Shown here one piece after another: positions 29,475 through 37,564 of a stretch of 64,000 nt of DNA. The notes under the pieces were generated by a model that worked only from the letters and a program-made list of their open reading frames with translations, made no database searches and was not told where the DNA came from. The stretch is from Streptococcus sp. oral taxon 061. GTDB lineage: Bacteria; Bacillota; Bacilli; Lactobacillales; Streptococcaceae. Numbering within the stretch: position 1 is the first letter of the stretch; the number at the start of each line of letters is the position of its first letter. The DNA lies in the NCBI RefSeq assembly GCF_013394695.1, contig NZ_CP058258.1, positions 82,001-146,000 on the forward strand, given 5' to 3'. Made by a program: the position numbers and the translations under genes.

Positions 29475-30528
29475 ACGTGTGCAAGCATTTTTAGATAAAA
29501 TGCAAGAAAAAGAACTAGATGGGATCATTATCAATAACCTTAAAAATGTCTACTATTTGACAGGATTTTGGGGTTCAAATGGAACGGTCTTCATCAGTCG
29601 TGATCGTCAGGTCTTGGTGACAGATGCCCGCTATATTATCGCTGCCAAGCAAGAAGTTACTGGTTTTGAGATTTTTGCAGAGCGTGATGAGTTAGCTACT
29701 ATCGTAAAGATTACAAAAGATATGGGCCTTTCTCGTATCGGATTTGAAGATGAGATTTCAGTTTCTTATTACCATCGCATGCAAACCGCTTTTGAAGGTT
29801 TAGAACTAGTTCCACAGACACAGTTTGTTGAAGCCCTTCGTATGATTAAGGATGAGACAGAAATTGCGACTATTCGTAAGGCTTGTTCCATCTCAGACCA
29901 AGCTTTCCACGATGCCCTTGACTTTATCAAGCCAGGTAAGACAGAAATTGAAATTGCCAACTTCCTCGACTTCCGTATGCGTGAATTAGGCGCTGCTGGT
30001 TTGTCTTTTGATACGATTCTAGCTAGTGGGATCAACTCTTCTAAACCCCATGCCCACCCAATGCACAAGCCAGTAGAACTAGGCGAAGCAATCACTATGG
30101 ACTTTGGGTGTCTTTATGACCACTATGTCAGTGATATGACACGTACCATCTACCTAGGTCATGTCAGCGACGAACAAGCAGAAATTTACAATACTGTTTT
30201 GAAGGCTAACCAAGCTCTGATTGACCAAGCTAAGGCTGGCTTAGGTTTCCGTGATTTTGATAAAATCCCTCGTGATATTATTGTTGAAGCAGGCTATGGA
30301 GAATACTTTACTCACGGTATCGGGCACGGTATTGGACTTGATATCCACGAAGAACCTTACTTTAGCCAAACTTCCAAAGAAGTTATCAAAACTGGTATGG
30401 TCTTGACTGATGAACCTGGTATTTATATTGAAGGTAAATACGGGGTTCGTATCGAAGATGATATCTTGATTACAGATACAGGTTGTGAGTTATTAACCCT
30501 TGCTCCAAAAGAATTAATCGTAATCTAA
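29467..30528 (+). CDS. pepP: M24 family Xaa-Pro aminopeptidase
   Basis: A 353-residue creatinase/prolidase-type metallopeptidase. The N-terminal non-catalytic domain spans ~1-125, then the pita-bread domain carries five metal ligands: two Asp in [16 protein letters not shown], His in [10 protein letters not shown], and Glu in DEPGIYIEG and RIEDDI. It removes N-terminal residues before proline, or splits X-Pro dipeptides; the two activities cannot be separated by sequence alone, so pepP versus pepQ is uncertain. An AAAGGAAAG site lies inside the end of uvrA. Confidence 0.9.
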   Translation: MNKRVQAFLDKMQEKELDGIIINNLKNVYYLTGFWGSNGTVFISRDRQVLVTDARYIIAAKQEVTGFEIFAERDELATIVKITKDMGLSRIGFEDEISVSYYHRMQTAFEGLELVPQTQFVEALRMIKDETEIATIRKACSISDQAFHDALDFIKPGKTEIEIANFLDFRMRELGAAGLSFDTILASGINSSKPHAHPMHKPVELGEAITMDFGCLYDHYVSDMTRTIYLGHVSDEQAEIYNTVLKANQALIDQAKAGLGFRDFDKIPRDIIVEAGYGEYFTHGIGHGIGLDIHEEPYFSQTSKEVIKTGMVLTDEPGIYIEGKYGVRIEDDILITDTGCELLTLAPKELIVI

Positions 30529-30546
30529 GAAAAATGAGATAAATCG

Positions 30547-30575
30547 TTGACTTTTACTAGTTAAAGGTTTATACT
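30547..30575 (+). promoter_or_regulatory. Promoter of the M-box / mgtA transcript
   Basis: TTGACT (30547-30552) and TATACT (30570-30575) with a 17-base spacer. The predicted start near 30582 gives a leader of about 450 bases before mgtA. Confidence 0.85.
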
Positions 30576-30586
30576 GAAAGGCGAAA

Positions 30587-30724
30587 ACGGTAGGTGAGGC
30601 TACCATAGGGATACGGATGACTACCGCAAAGCAGTGGAGACACTACTCGTTGGTCAACAGTCCTGGTCGCGAAGGTCAAGACTAAGCTCATTACATCGCC
30701 CTATGGAGTTAAAGCTTGAACGAA
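30587..30724 (+). ncRNA. M-box (ykoK leader) magnesium riboswitch
   Basis: Conserved M-box blocks are present in order: GGTAGGTGAGGCTACC...GGATAC at the 5' end, TTGGTCAACAG in the middle, and CCCTATGGAGTTAAAGCTTG at the 3' end. These parallel the Bacillus ykoK leader segments GTTAGGTGAGGCTCCT, GGGTCAACAG and GCTAAAGCTCTACG. It lies right after a strong promoter and upstream of a MgtA-type ATPase. Family knowledge: Mg2+ binding compacts the RNA and turns the downstream gene off. Confidence 0.9.
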
Positions 30725-30743
30725 AACAGATAATCAGTTTTTT

Positions 30744-30780
30744 AGTCCTGCCATTTTATGGCAGGACTATCTGCTGTTTT
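30744..30780 (+). terminator. Putative riboswitch expression platform
   Basis: An 11-bp perfect stem AGTCCTGCCAT / ATGGCAGGACT with a 3-base loop, followed after nine bases by TTTT. Flanking AAAACAG (30723-30729) and CTGTTTT (30774-30780) can extend the structure. It is the likely Mg2+-controlled terminator. Confidence 0.7.
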
Positions 30781-30803
30781 AAAACAATGAAAGGAGAAAA
30801 ACG

Positions 30804-30875
30804 ATGCAAATTGACGATCATCCAGAACCGCACATACACAGCCAATCGCTGATTTGTGTCGTTCTGTCCCTATAA
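30804..30875 (+). CDS. 23-residue leader peptide upstream of mgtA
   Basis: This open frame begins ATG at 30804 with a strong AAAGGAG site seven bases upstream and ends TAA at 30875. The peptide starts MQIDDHPEPHIHSQS and ends in a hydrophobic stretch (LICVVLSL). It lies after the M-box terminator and before mgtA, so it is only transcribed when the riboswitch allows. The acidic/proline start (IDDHPEP) recalls the MgtL leader peptide of enterobacteria (EPDPTP), where such residues destabilise translating ribosomes at low magnesium. Codons 10-15 form the left arm of a 15-bp stem. Function is inferred. Confidence 0.6.
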   Translation: MQIDDHPEPHIHSQSLICVVLSL

Positions 30876-30896
30876 AGTGATTGGTCTCTGTGTATG
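30833..30896 (+). promoter_or_regulatory. Long stem overlapping the leader peptide's 3' half
   Basis: CATACACAG-CCAATC (30833-30847) pairs with GATTGG-(TCT bulge)-CTGTGTATG (30879-30896), 15 bp in all. Ribosomes finishing the leader frame would melt it, while ribosomes lost at codons 4-9 would leave it intact. Confidence 0.65.
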
Positions 30897-30897
30897 A

Positions 30898-31000
30898 TAC
30901 TCTTCGAAAATCAAATTCAAACCACGTCAACGTCGCCTTGCCGTACTCAAGTACAGCCTGTGGCTAGTTTCCTAGTTTGCTCTTTGATTTCCATTGAGTA
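30898..31000. repeat. BOX element (boxA-boxC type) in the mgtA leader
   Basis: A 103-bp element from TACTCTTCGAAAATCAAA to TTTCCATTGAGTA, with an almost exact boxA core (CGTCAACGTCGCCTTGCCGTA) and boxC core (GGCTAGTTTCCTAGTTTGC). It lies between the leader peptide and the mgtA ribosome site, so it is part of the mgtA 5' UTR. Confidence 0.9.
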
Positions 31001-31033
31001 TGAAATCACTATTCATACAGATAGGAGAAACCA

Positions 31034-33694
31034 ATGAAAACTACAAAAGAAAGATTAGCAGCAGCTATTCAAACTCCATTTACAGAAAGCCTAGCTTTTT
31101 ACCATACAAGTCTAAAAGGCTTAGACCAAGAACAAGTTGAAGAAAACCGTGACCTATATGGTGAAAACACCATCACTAAGGGTCAAGAGGATTCCATCTT
31201 TAAAAAGATTTATGAGTCCATTATCAATCCTTTCACAATTATTTTGCTGGTAATTGCCTTTATCTCTCTCGTTACAAACGTCTGGCTTGCAAAACCTGGT
31301 CAAGAAGATCCAACGACTTCTATCATTATCGTTGTCTTGGTTTTGATTTCAGGAGGTATCCGTTTTGTCCAAGAATTGCGGAGCGACAAGGCAACAACCA
31401 ATCTTTCAAAAATGATTGTCAACACAGCAACTGTTATTCGTGATGGTCTTGAACAAGAGTTACCCATCGATGAGTTGGTTGTAGGAGATCTCGTGAAATT
31501 GAGTGCGGGAGATATGATTCCAGCAGATGTTATCTTGTTCGAATCCCGCGACTTTTTCGTTCAACAGTCAGGTTTGACTGGAGAAAGTGATGCAGTCGAA
31601 AAACTTGCTTTAAATAAAGCGACTAGCCAAAATGTAGATAGCCTTTTAGAAGAAGAATCTTTGGCATTCATGGGGACAAACGTTATCTCAGGAAGTGCTA
31701 CAGCTATGGTTCTAGCAGTTGGGGATGACACCATGATGGGAGCTATTGAACAGACTCTCAACACCTACGATGAACCAACTTCTTTTGAACGTGAAATGAA
31801 CAGCATTTCATGGCTCTTGATCCGTTTGATGCTTGTCATGGTTCCAATCGTGTTTCTCGCAAATGGTTTGACCGATGGAGACTGGCTAGAGGCTGGAGTA
31901 TTTGCCTTGAGTGTTGGTGTCGGACTTACACCAGAAATGCTTCCGATGATTATTACAGCCAGCTTGGCCAAAGGTTCCATTATCATGGCCAAGGAAAAGG
32001 TAGTCATCAAAAAACTCAATGCTATCCAGGACTTAGGAGCAATCGATATCCTATGTACGGATAAAACTGGAACTCTTACGCAAGATGAGATTGTCTTAGA
32101 ATACCCATTGGATATCCATGGCGATTTGGATATGGCAGTCTTAAGAAGAGCTTATCTAAATTCACATTTTCAAACAGGTTTGAAAAACTTGATGGACCGT
32201 GCCATCATCAGTAGAACTGAAAAAGAAGCCAAGGAACATGTTATCCTACAAAATCTAGACACTAGCTTCCAAAAAATCGACGAACTACCATTTGATTTTG
32301 AACGTAGACGCATGAGTGTTATCGTCAAAGATGATAGCAATGTTGTTAGTATGGTGACCAAAGGCGCTTTAGAAGAAATGTTGAACATTTCGACACATGT
32401 GGAATATCGTGGAGAAATAATCCCTATTACCGAAGATATTCGCCAAGAAGTACTGGCAGAAGTTGGTCAATTAAACCGTCAAGGCTTGCGTGTCTTAGGT
32501 GTTGGCTACAAATCAGGTCTACGTGAAGATTATGCCTATGCTGTGACTGATGAAAGTGATATGATCCTTACGGGTTATCTTGCCTTCTTGGATCCACCAA
32601 AACCATCTGCAGCACCAGCTATTCAAGCTTTGCTTGAACATGGTGTCAGAACAAAAATTTTAACTGGAGATAATGAAAAAGTAACCCAAGCCATCTGTGA
32701 AAAGGTTGGTTTGGATGTTGAGCAGATGCTTTTAGGAGCTGATATCGACCAAATGACAGACCAAAAATTGGCAGAAGCGGTTGAAAGTGTAACAGTCTTT
32801 GCCAAATTGTCTCCTGACCAAAAAGCTCGAATTATTCTACAATTGAAGAAAAATGGTCATGCCGTTGGTTATATGGGTGACGGTATTAATGATGCCCCGT
32901 CTATGAAGGTGGCAGATGTTGGAATTTCCGTTGATACAGCAGTAGATATCGCAAAGGAAACAGCTGATGTTATTTTGCTAGACAAGGATCTCATGGTTCT
33001 TGAAACAGGTATCGTTGAAGGCCGGAAGGTCTACGCCAACATGACCAAATATATTAAGATGACAGTTAGTTCAAACTTTGGGAATATCTTCTCACTATTG
33101 GTTGCAAGTATTTTCTTGCCATTTTTACCAATGGCTCCTGTTCATCTCATTGTCCTAAACCTAGTCTACGATTTATCTTGTGTGGCATTGCCGTTTGATA
33201 ACGTGGATCAAGACTTCCTAAAACAACCCCATACATGGGAAGCAAAATCCATTACGCGATTTATGGTTTGGATGGGTCCAATCTCATCTATCTTTGACAT
33301 TTTGACCTTTATTTTCCTCTACTTTATTATTGTTCCTTTGGTGACAGGCTATCATTATGTTCATGGGTCAGAATCTGCCCTTCAGTTTATTATCTTGTTC
33401 CAAACAGGATGGTTCATCGAATCTATGTGGTCTCAAACCATGGTTATCCATATGCTTCGTACGGCAAAAGTTCCTTTTGTACAAAGCAGACCAGCTTGGC
33501 TTGTAATCTTGACAACCTTGGTTGCCGCAATTTTCGTAACTAGTCTGCCTTATGGACCGCTAGTAAATATTCTTCGTTTAGCTCCATTAGGACTTCCTTA
33601 TTTCTTGTTCCTAACCTGTATTATTTTCTTGTACATGTTTAGTGTCACAGTTATTAAGAAATTTTACATTAGGAAGTACAAAGAATGGTTATAG
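31034..33694 (+). CDS. mgtA: Magnesium-transporting P-type ATPase (MgtA type, P3B)
   Basis: This 886-residue P-type ATPase has the phosphorylation motif DKTGTLTQ, the TGES actuator motif (GLTGESDAVEK), the hinge GDGINDAPSMKVADVGISVD, and the MgtA-typical segment SSNFGNIFSLLVASIFLPFLPM in the membrane domain. The family imports Mg2+ at low magnesium. The M-box leader upstream agrees with this. An AGGAG site precedes the ATG, 33 bases after a BOX element. Related streptococcal ATPases have been reported to move calcium or manganese instead, but those are a different subtype by regulation. Confidence 0.92.
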   Translation: MKTTKERLAAAIQTPFTESLAFYHTSLKGLDQEQVEENRDLYGENTITKGQEDSIFKKIYESIINPFTIILLVIAFISLVTNVWLAKPGQEDPTTSIIIVVLVLISGGIRFVQELRSDKATTNLSKMIVNTATVIRDGLEQELPIDELVVGDLVKLSAGDMIPADVILFESRDFFVQQSGLTGESDAVEKLALNKATSQNVDSLLEEESLAFMGTNVISGSATAMVLAVGDDTMMGAIEQTLNTYDEPTSFEREMNSISWLLIRLMLVMVPIVFLANGLTDGDWLEAGVFALSVGVGLTPEMLPMIITASLAKGSIIMAKEKVVIKKLNAIQDLGAIDILCTDKTGTLTQDEIVLEYPLDIHGDLDMAVLRRAYLNSHFQTGLKNLMDRAIISRTEKEAKEHVILQNLDTSFQKIDELPFDFERRRMSVIVKDDSNVVSMVTKGALEEMLNISTHVEYRGEIIPITEDIRQEVLAEVGQLNRQGLRVLGVGYKSGLREDYAYAVTDESDMILTGYLAFLDPPKPSAAPAIQALLEHGVRTKILTGDNEKVTQAICEKVGLDVEQMLLGADIDQMTDQKLAEAVESVTVFAKLSPDQKARIILQLKKNGHAVGYMGDGINDAPSMKVADVGISVDTAVDIAKETADVILLDKDLMVLETGIVEGRKVYANMTKYIKMTVSSNFGNIFSLLVASIFLPFLPMAPVHLIVLNLVYDLSCVALPFDNVDQDFLKQPHTWEAKSITRFMVWMGPISSIFDILTFIFLYFIIVPLVTGYHYVHGSESALQFIILFQTGWFIESMWSQTMVIHMLRTAKVPFVQSRPAWLVILTTLVAAIFVTSLPYGPLVNILRLAPLGLPYFLFLTCIIFLYMFSVTVIKKFYIRKYKEWL

Positions 33695-33779
33695 TTCGGT
33701 TTTTGTCAAGAAAAAAGTTAGAAAACTGGCGAAAAAGTTAAATTTTTTTTAAAATAGGTCGCAAGTCGGATGTTTTTTA

Positions 33780-33788
33780 TGGTATAAT
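33780..33788 (+). promoter_or_regulatory. Extended -10 promoter of spx
   Basis: TGGTATAAT lies 41 bases upstream of the spx start. Confidence 0.65.
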
Positions 33789-33829
33789 AGAATAAACTGA
33801 TAGTAACATGTAGCGAAAGGGGTAGGTAC

Positions 33830-34228
33830 ATGATCAAAATATATACAGTCTCAAGTTGTACTAGCTGTAAAAAAGCTAAAACCTGGCTCAATGCCCACCA
33901 GTTAAGTTATAAAGAACAAAACCTTGGAAAAGAAGGAATTTCGCGAGAAGAATTATTAGATATTCTAACAAAAACAGATAATGGAATTGCGAGCATTGTA
34001 TCATCAAAGAATCGCTACGCTAAAGCTCTTGGAGTTGATATTGAAGATTTGAGTGTCAATGAAGTGCTTAATTTAATCATGGAAACACCACGCATCCTAA
34101 AAAGTCCAATTCTTGTTGACGAGAAACGTTTACAAGTTGGCTATAAAGAAGATGACATTCGTGCCTTCTTGCCACGCTCTGTCCGCAATGTAGAAAATGC
34201 AGAAGCACGTTTACGTGCAGCACTATAA
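33830..34228 (+). CDS. spx: Spx/MgsR family RNA-polymerase-binding regulator
   Basis: A 132-residue ArsC-fold protein with the redox switch C-T-S-C at residues 10-13 (SSCTSCKKAKTWL) and the Spx-type segment RTDNG-like KTDNGIASIVS plus the conserved C-terminal region (KSPILVDEKRLQVGYKEDDIRAFLPRS split across the domain). Spx proteins bind the RNA polymerase alpha C-terminal domain and reprogram transcription under oxidative stress. Streptococci carry two paralogs (spxA1, spxA2), and I cannot tell which this is. It has its own promoter and terminator. Confidence 0.92.
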   Translation: MIKIYTVSSCTSCKKAKTWLNAHQLSYKEQNLGKEGISREELLDILTKTDNGIASIVSSKNRYAKALGVDIEDLSVNEVLNLIMETPRILKSPILVDEKRLQVGYKEDDIRAFLPRSVRNVENAEARLRAAL

Positions 34229-34234
34229 AACATA

Positions 34235-34264
34235 AAGGCTGGGAGTGACTCCTAGCCTTATTTG
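34235..34264 (+). terminator. Terminator of spx
   Basis: Stem AAGGCTGGGAG / CTCCTAGCCTT (one G-T pair) with a 3-base loop, then ATTT. Confidence 0.75.
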
Positions 34265-34288
34265 ATAGATAAATAAGGAAAAATAAAT

Positions 34289-34861
34289 ATGAAGAAGATA
34301 GTTATCGGTACAGTTGCGCTCCTATTTTTGCTAGCTGGCTGTGGACAGAAAAAAGAGTCTGCGGAACCTTCTAAAGATACAACGACAGAAGCTCTTCAAT
34401 CAACTTTGCCAGTTCTAGAAAATGCCAATAACAATACAGTTGTAACCAAGACACTTGTCCTACCTGCTGACGAAAATGGGGTTCAACAAACCCAGACCAT
34501 TACCTATAAGGGCAAACAGTTCTTGACCTTAACGATTCAGCAAAAACGACAAGTTTCAGAAGACCTCAAGAACTTTATTGCTGAGCATGGATTAGAGGAA
34601 GCAAAAAAGGCCTTGAAAGAAGGAGAAGACAAGGATGAATCGGTCCAAGAAGTACGTAAAATTCCTGGATTTAACCTTGAAACCAATCTTTTAAGTGAAA
34701 CCGAGATTGAAACAAAAACAAGTTATGATTTTCAAGTTCTAGACGTTAAAAAGGCAAGCGAAAGCGAATATTTAAAAAATGTGGGATTAGAAAATCTACT
34801 AAAAAACGAACCAGAAGAATATATTGAAAATCGAGTTGCAAGTGGCGCGACTGTCCAGTAA
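34289..34861 (+). CDS. Lipoprotein, DUF1307/YehR-like (SP_0191-type)
   Basis: A 190-residue secreted lipoprotein. The signal peptide (1-18) ends in the lipobox LLAGC. The mature protein has a charged linker, then a domain resembling DUF1307 with the pattern TITYKGKQFLTLTI and a C-terminal NVGLENLL. By position, just before ireB and ruvX, it corresponds to the SP_0191 lipoprotein of pneumococcus as I remember that map. Function is unknown. The upstream sequence TAAGGAAAAATAAAT is a modest ribosome site. Confidence 0.75.
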   Translation: MKKIVIGTVALLFLLAGCGQKKESAEPSKDTTTEALQSTLPVLENANNNTVVTKTLVLPADENGVQQTQTITYKGKQFLTLTIQQKRQVSEDLKNFIAEHGLEEAKKALKEGEDKDESVQEVRKIPGFNLETNLLSETEIETKTSYDFQVLDVKKASESEYLKNVGLENLLKNEPEEYIENRVASGATVQ

Positions 34862-34899
34862 GGAAGTCATAGAAAATCAGCAAAATCAGGCTGTGTCAT

Positions 34900-34928
34900 T
34901 TGTAGAATGGCTGTGAATGTGCTATAAT
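34900..34928 (+). promoter_or_regulatory. Promoter of ireB-ruvX
   Basis: TTGTAG (34900-34905) and extended -10 TGC-TATAAT (34923-34928), spacer 17. Confidence 0.75.
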
Positions 34929-34958
34929 AGTACTATTCTAAGGAAAGAGGGTGTTAGA

Positions 34959-35225
34959 ATGGGATTTACTGAAGAAACCGTACGTTTTAAATTGGATGAT
35001 TCCAATAAAAAAGAAATTAGTGAAACATTGACAGAAGTCTATGCTTCATTGAATGAGAAGGGGTATAACCCTATTAACCAAATTGTGGGCTATGTTCTCA
35101 GTGGAGACCCAGCTTACGTTCCTCGTTACAATAACGCAAGAAATCAAATCCGTAAATACGAACGCGATGAGATTGTTGAAGAATTGGTCCGCTACTACCT
35201 TAAGGGACAAGGAGTCGATCTATAA
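34959..35225 (+). CDS. ireB: IreB family regulatory phosphoprotein
   Basis: An 88-residue cytosolic protein starting [14 protein letters not shown], the conserved IreB (UPF0297) N-terminus. In Enterococcus, IreB is phosphorylated by the PASTA kinase IreK on N-terminal threonines and influences cephalosporin tolerance; the TEETV segment keeps the threonine. The ATG at 34959 has an AAAGAGGG site. An upstream start at 34917 would lie before the -10 box and is rejected. It is coupled to ruvX. Confidence 0.95.
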   Translation: MGFTEETVRFKLDDSNKKEISETLTEVYASLNEKGYNPINQIVGYVLSGDPAYVPRYNNARNQIRKYERDEIVEELVRYYLKGQGVDL

Positions 35226-35228
35226 CCA

Positions 35229-35648
35229 ATGAGAATTATGGGGTTGGACGTTGGTTCCAAAACAGTAGGAGTAGCGATTAGCGATCCGTTAGGGTTTACA
35301 GCACAAGGGCTCGAAATCATCCAAATCAATGAAGATCAAGGAGAGTTCGGCTTTGAACGACTCAAGGAATTGGTTGACACCTATAAGGTAGAGCGCTTTG
35401 TTGTTGGTTTACCTAAAAATATGAACAATACCAGTGGACCTCGGGTGGAAGCGAGTCAAGCCTATGGAGCAAAATTGGAAGAACTCTTTGGCTTGCCAGT
35501 GGAGTACCAGGATGAGCGCCTAACCACGGTTGCTGCTGAGCGCATGTTGATTGAGCAAGCAGATGTTAGTCGCAATAAGCGTAAAAAAGTTATTGATAAA
35601 TTGGCAGCTCAGTTGATTTTGCAAAATTATTTAGATAGAAAATTTTAA
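35229..35648 (+). CDS. ruvX: RuvX/YqgF Holliday junction resolvase-like nuclease
   Basis: A 139-residue RNase H-fold protein with [16 protein letters not shown] at the start, the central VVGLPKNMN, and the C-terminal DERLTT and [13 protein letters not shown]. The acidic catalytic residues are kept. YqgF/RuvX is linked to pre-16S rRNA 5' end maturation. It starts three bases after ireB, in the conserved ireB-ruvX-DUF1292 cluster. Confidence 0.95.
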   Translation: MRIMGLDVGSKTVGVAISDPLGFTAQGLEIIQINEDQGEFGFERLKELVDTYKVERFVVGLPKNMNNTSGPRVEASQAYGAKLEELFGLPVEYQDERLTTVAAERMLIEQADVSRNKRKKVIDKLAAQLILQNYLDRKF

Positions 35649-35663
35649 GACAGAGGAGAAACT

Positions 35664-35969
35664 ATGTCACACGATCACAACCACGATCACGAAGAACGTG
35701 AACTTATTACACTTGTAGATGAGCAAGGAAACGAAACTTTATTTGAAATCCTTTTGACTATTGACGGAAAAGAAGAATTTGGTAAAAACTATGTCCTTCT
35801 TGTACCAGTTAACGCAGAAGAAGATGAAAACGGTGAAGTTGAAATCCAAGCATACTCATTCATCGAAAATGAAGATGGAACTGAAGGTGAATTGCAACCA
35901 ATCCCTGAAGATTCAGAAGATGAATGGAACATGATTGAAGAAGTCTTCAACAGCTTTATGGAGGAGTAA
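35664..35969 (+). CDS. DUF1292 family acidic protein (YrzB-like)
   Basis: A 101-residue, very acidic protein beginning with a histidine-rich stretch ([11 protein letters not shown]), then the DUF1292 pattern [20 protein letters not shown]...LLVPV and a strongly acidic C-terminal half. It is conserved next to ireB and ruvX throughout firmicutes, and its function is unknown. The His-Asp start could bind metal, but that is only suggestive. AGAGGAG site; a terminator hairpin begins right after the stop. Confidence 0.92.
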   Translation: MSHDHNHDHEERELITLVDEQGNETLFEILLTIDGKEEFGKNYVLLVPVNAEEDENGEVEIQAYSFIENEDGTEGELQPIPEDSEDEWNMIEEVFNSFMEE

Positions 35970-35990
35970 AAACGTCCAGTGGACGTTTTT
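35970..35990 (+). terminator. Terminator of ireB-ruvX-DUF1292
   Basis: Palindrome AACGTCC-AGT-GGACGTT followed by TTT. It is also the first part of repeat unit A. Confidence 0.75.
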
Positions 35991-36180
35991 AGCCTGACGC
36001 TAAAAATAAAAACCGTCAGTAAGTTCGGGGATGTTTTTAGCCCTGCGCTAGAAAATAGAAACGCAGGTAGTTTGGGAGACTGTATCAGCCCAGTTCCTTG
36101 AAATAAGAGAGAACTGGTAAGTCCAGTGGACGTTTTTAGCCTTAAGCTAAAAATAAAATTTAGCTAGTATCTAGCAAAAT
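35973..36180. repeat. Cluster of three structured repeat units before folC
   Basis: Units at about 35973-36023, 36033-36075 and 36121-36175 share GTTTTTAGCC-N-CTARAAATARAA. The bases around the conserved loop pair within each unit and differ between units: CTGACG/CGTCAG in the first, CCTGCG/CGCAGG in the second, AGCTAAA/TTTAGCT in the third. Units one and three start with GTCCAGTGGACG. A further hairpin CCAGTTC/GAACTGG lies at 36100-36117. I do not recognise the family. Confidence 0.7.
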
Positions 36181-36184
36181 GAGT

Positions 36185-36213
36185 AAAAAGCGAAGAGAAT
36201 CTTCGCTTTTTTG
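36185..36213 (+). terminator. Terminator immediately upstream of folC
   Basis: An 11-bp stem AAAAGCGAAGA / TCTTCGCTTTT with a 3-base loop, then TT. It lies 16 bases before the folC ATG, so folC is insulated or read through. Confidence 0.85.
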
Positions 36214-36227
36214 TTAAGGAGATAAGC

Positions 36228-37478
36228 ATGATTGAAGTAGAAAAATGGCTTCATAGTCGGATTGGCTTGAATTTTAGATCAGGATTGGGACGGATGCAAA
36301 GAGCAGTAGATTTGCTGGGGAATCCTGAGCAAACCTATCCAATTATCCATGTGACAGGGACAAATGGCAAGGGGTCGACTATTGCTTTTATGAGAGAGCT
36401 TTTTGTTGCCCATGGGAAAGCGGTTGGCACCTTTACTTCGCCCCACATTGTCAGCATTCATGACCGTATCTGTATTAATGGTGAGCCTATATCGGATACA
36501 GATTTCATTCGTTTAGCCGATAAAGTTAAAGCAATGGAGCAAAGACTTTTAGAAACCCACGATCAGCTATCTTTTTTTGAGTTGCTGACCTTGATTGCTT
36601 TGCTTTATTTTAAAGAGCAAGAAGTAGATTTGGTCCTACTGGAAGTTGGGATAGGTGGACTTCTTGATACCACTAATGTGGTGACAGGAGAAATTGCAAT
36701 CATCACATCAATCGGCCTCGATCACCAGGAGACCTTGGGCGATAGTTTAACAGCAATTGCAGAGCAGAAAGCAGGAATTTTTAAGCCTGGGAAATCAGCT
36801 GTGATTGCAAATTTAGCACCGGAAGCCCAACTCGTTTGTCAAAAAACTGCTACTAATTTGGATGTAAGTCTCTACCAAGCTAATAAAAATTTTTCTTTCC
36901 AAAATGGGAACTTCTCTTCTTCTCTAGCTGATTTTAACCACCTAATATTGGGATTAGAGGGAGCATATCAGGAGGAAAATGCAGCTCTTGCCTTGCAGGC
37001 TTTTCTACTATTTATGGTACAAAGAAACGAGAAAGTAGATCAAGAAGCAGTACATGCTGCCTTGCAAGCTACTAAATGGGCAGGAAGGCTAGAAGCTATC
37101 ACTGAGCACATTTATCTAGATGGGGCTCACAATTTACCAGCTCTAGAGCGTTTGGTTGAGTTTATCCAAGAAAAAATCCAGCAAGGGTATCAGCCTCACA
37201 TCCTATTTGGTGCCCTAAAGCGGAAAGATTATAGTGGGATGCTTACTTATTTAACAGAGCATTTACCTGATGTAGCTCTCTATGTTACGAGTTTTGACTA
37301 TCAGGGTTCCTTGGAAGAGCAAGACTTTGGAGATTATACAAGCATTGCTTCATATCGAGATTTTATAGATAATTTTGAGAGTTCTGCAGGGGAGCAAGAC
37401 TTGCTATTTGTGACAGGTTCTCTCTATTTTATATCTGAGGTTCGAGCTTATCTCATGGCCCTAGATTCATTTGATTGA
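36228..37478 (+). CDS. folC: Folylpolyglutamate synthase / dihydrofolate synthase
   Basis: A 416-residue Mur-ligase-like ATPase that adds glutamate to folates (and possibly to dihydropteroate). The P-loop is VTGTNGKGST (~43-52), the Mur ligase segment ITSIGLDHQETLGDSLTAIA follows, and YLDGAHN marks the C-terminal domain. The ATG has an AAGGAGA site directly after a terminator, so its promoter is probably upstream within the repeat cluster; I see no clear -35/-10 pair. Confidence 0.93.
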   Translation: MIEVEKWLHSRIGLNFRSGLGRMQRAVDLLGNPEQTYPIIHVTGTNGKGSTIAFMRELFVAHGKAVGTFTSPHIVSIHDRICINGEPISDTDFIRLADKVKAMEQRLLETHDQLSFFELLTLIALLYFKEQEVDLVLLEVGIGGLLDTTNVVTGEIAIITSIGLDHQETLGDSLTAIAEQKAGIFKPGKSAVIANLAPEAQLVCQKTATNLDVSLYQANKNFSFQNGNFSSSLADFNHLILGLEGAYQEENAALALQAFLLFMVQRNEKVDQEAVHAALQATKWAGRLEAITEHIYLDGAHNLPALERLVEFIQEKIQQGYQPHILFGALKRKDYSGMLTYLTEHLPDVALYVTSFDYQGSLEEQDFGDYTSIASYRDFIDNFESSAGEQDLLFVTGSLYFISEVRAYLMALDSFD

Positions 37479-37564
37479 CCCTCCTGTCTTTATTTGTTAT
37501 AGTAACGGTGTGGTAGCTCGGCAGGGTTATTCTGATTTTAAGCCACTAAAAGAAAGGAGACATT

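Noticed and set aside
30587..30724. yybP-ykoY manganese riboswitch upstream of the P-type ATPase
   Set aside because: Manganese-responsive leaders are known for a streptococcal cation ATPase, but the conserved blocks here (GTAGGTGAGGCTACC, TTGGTCAACAG, GTTAAAGCTTG) are those of the M-box, and no GGGGAGTAG or similar yybP core is present.
34235..34264. Relation of the spx terminator to a dispersed GGCTGGGA repeat (also near 61248)
   Set aside because: The shared bases are few and both places are explained as simple terminators.
34917..34958. Longer IreB start at 34917
   Set aside because: It lies upstream of the -10 box; the conserved IreB start is 34959.
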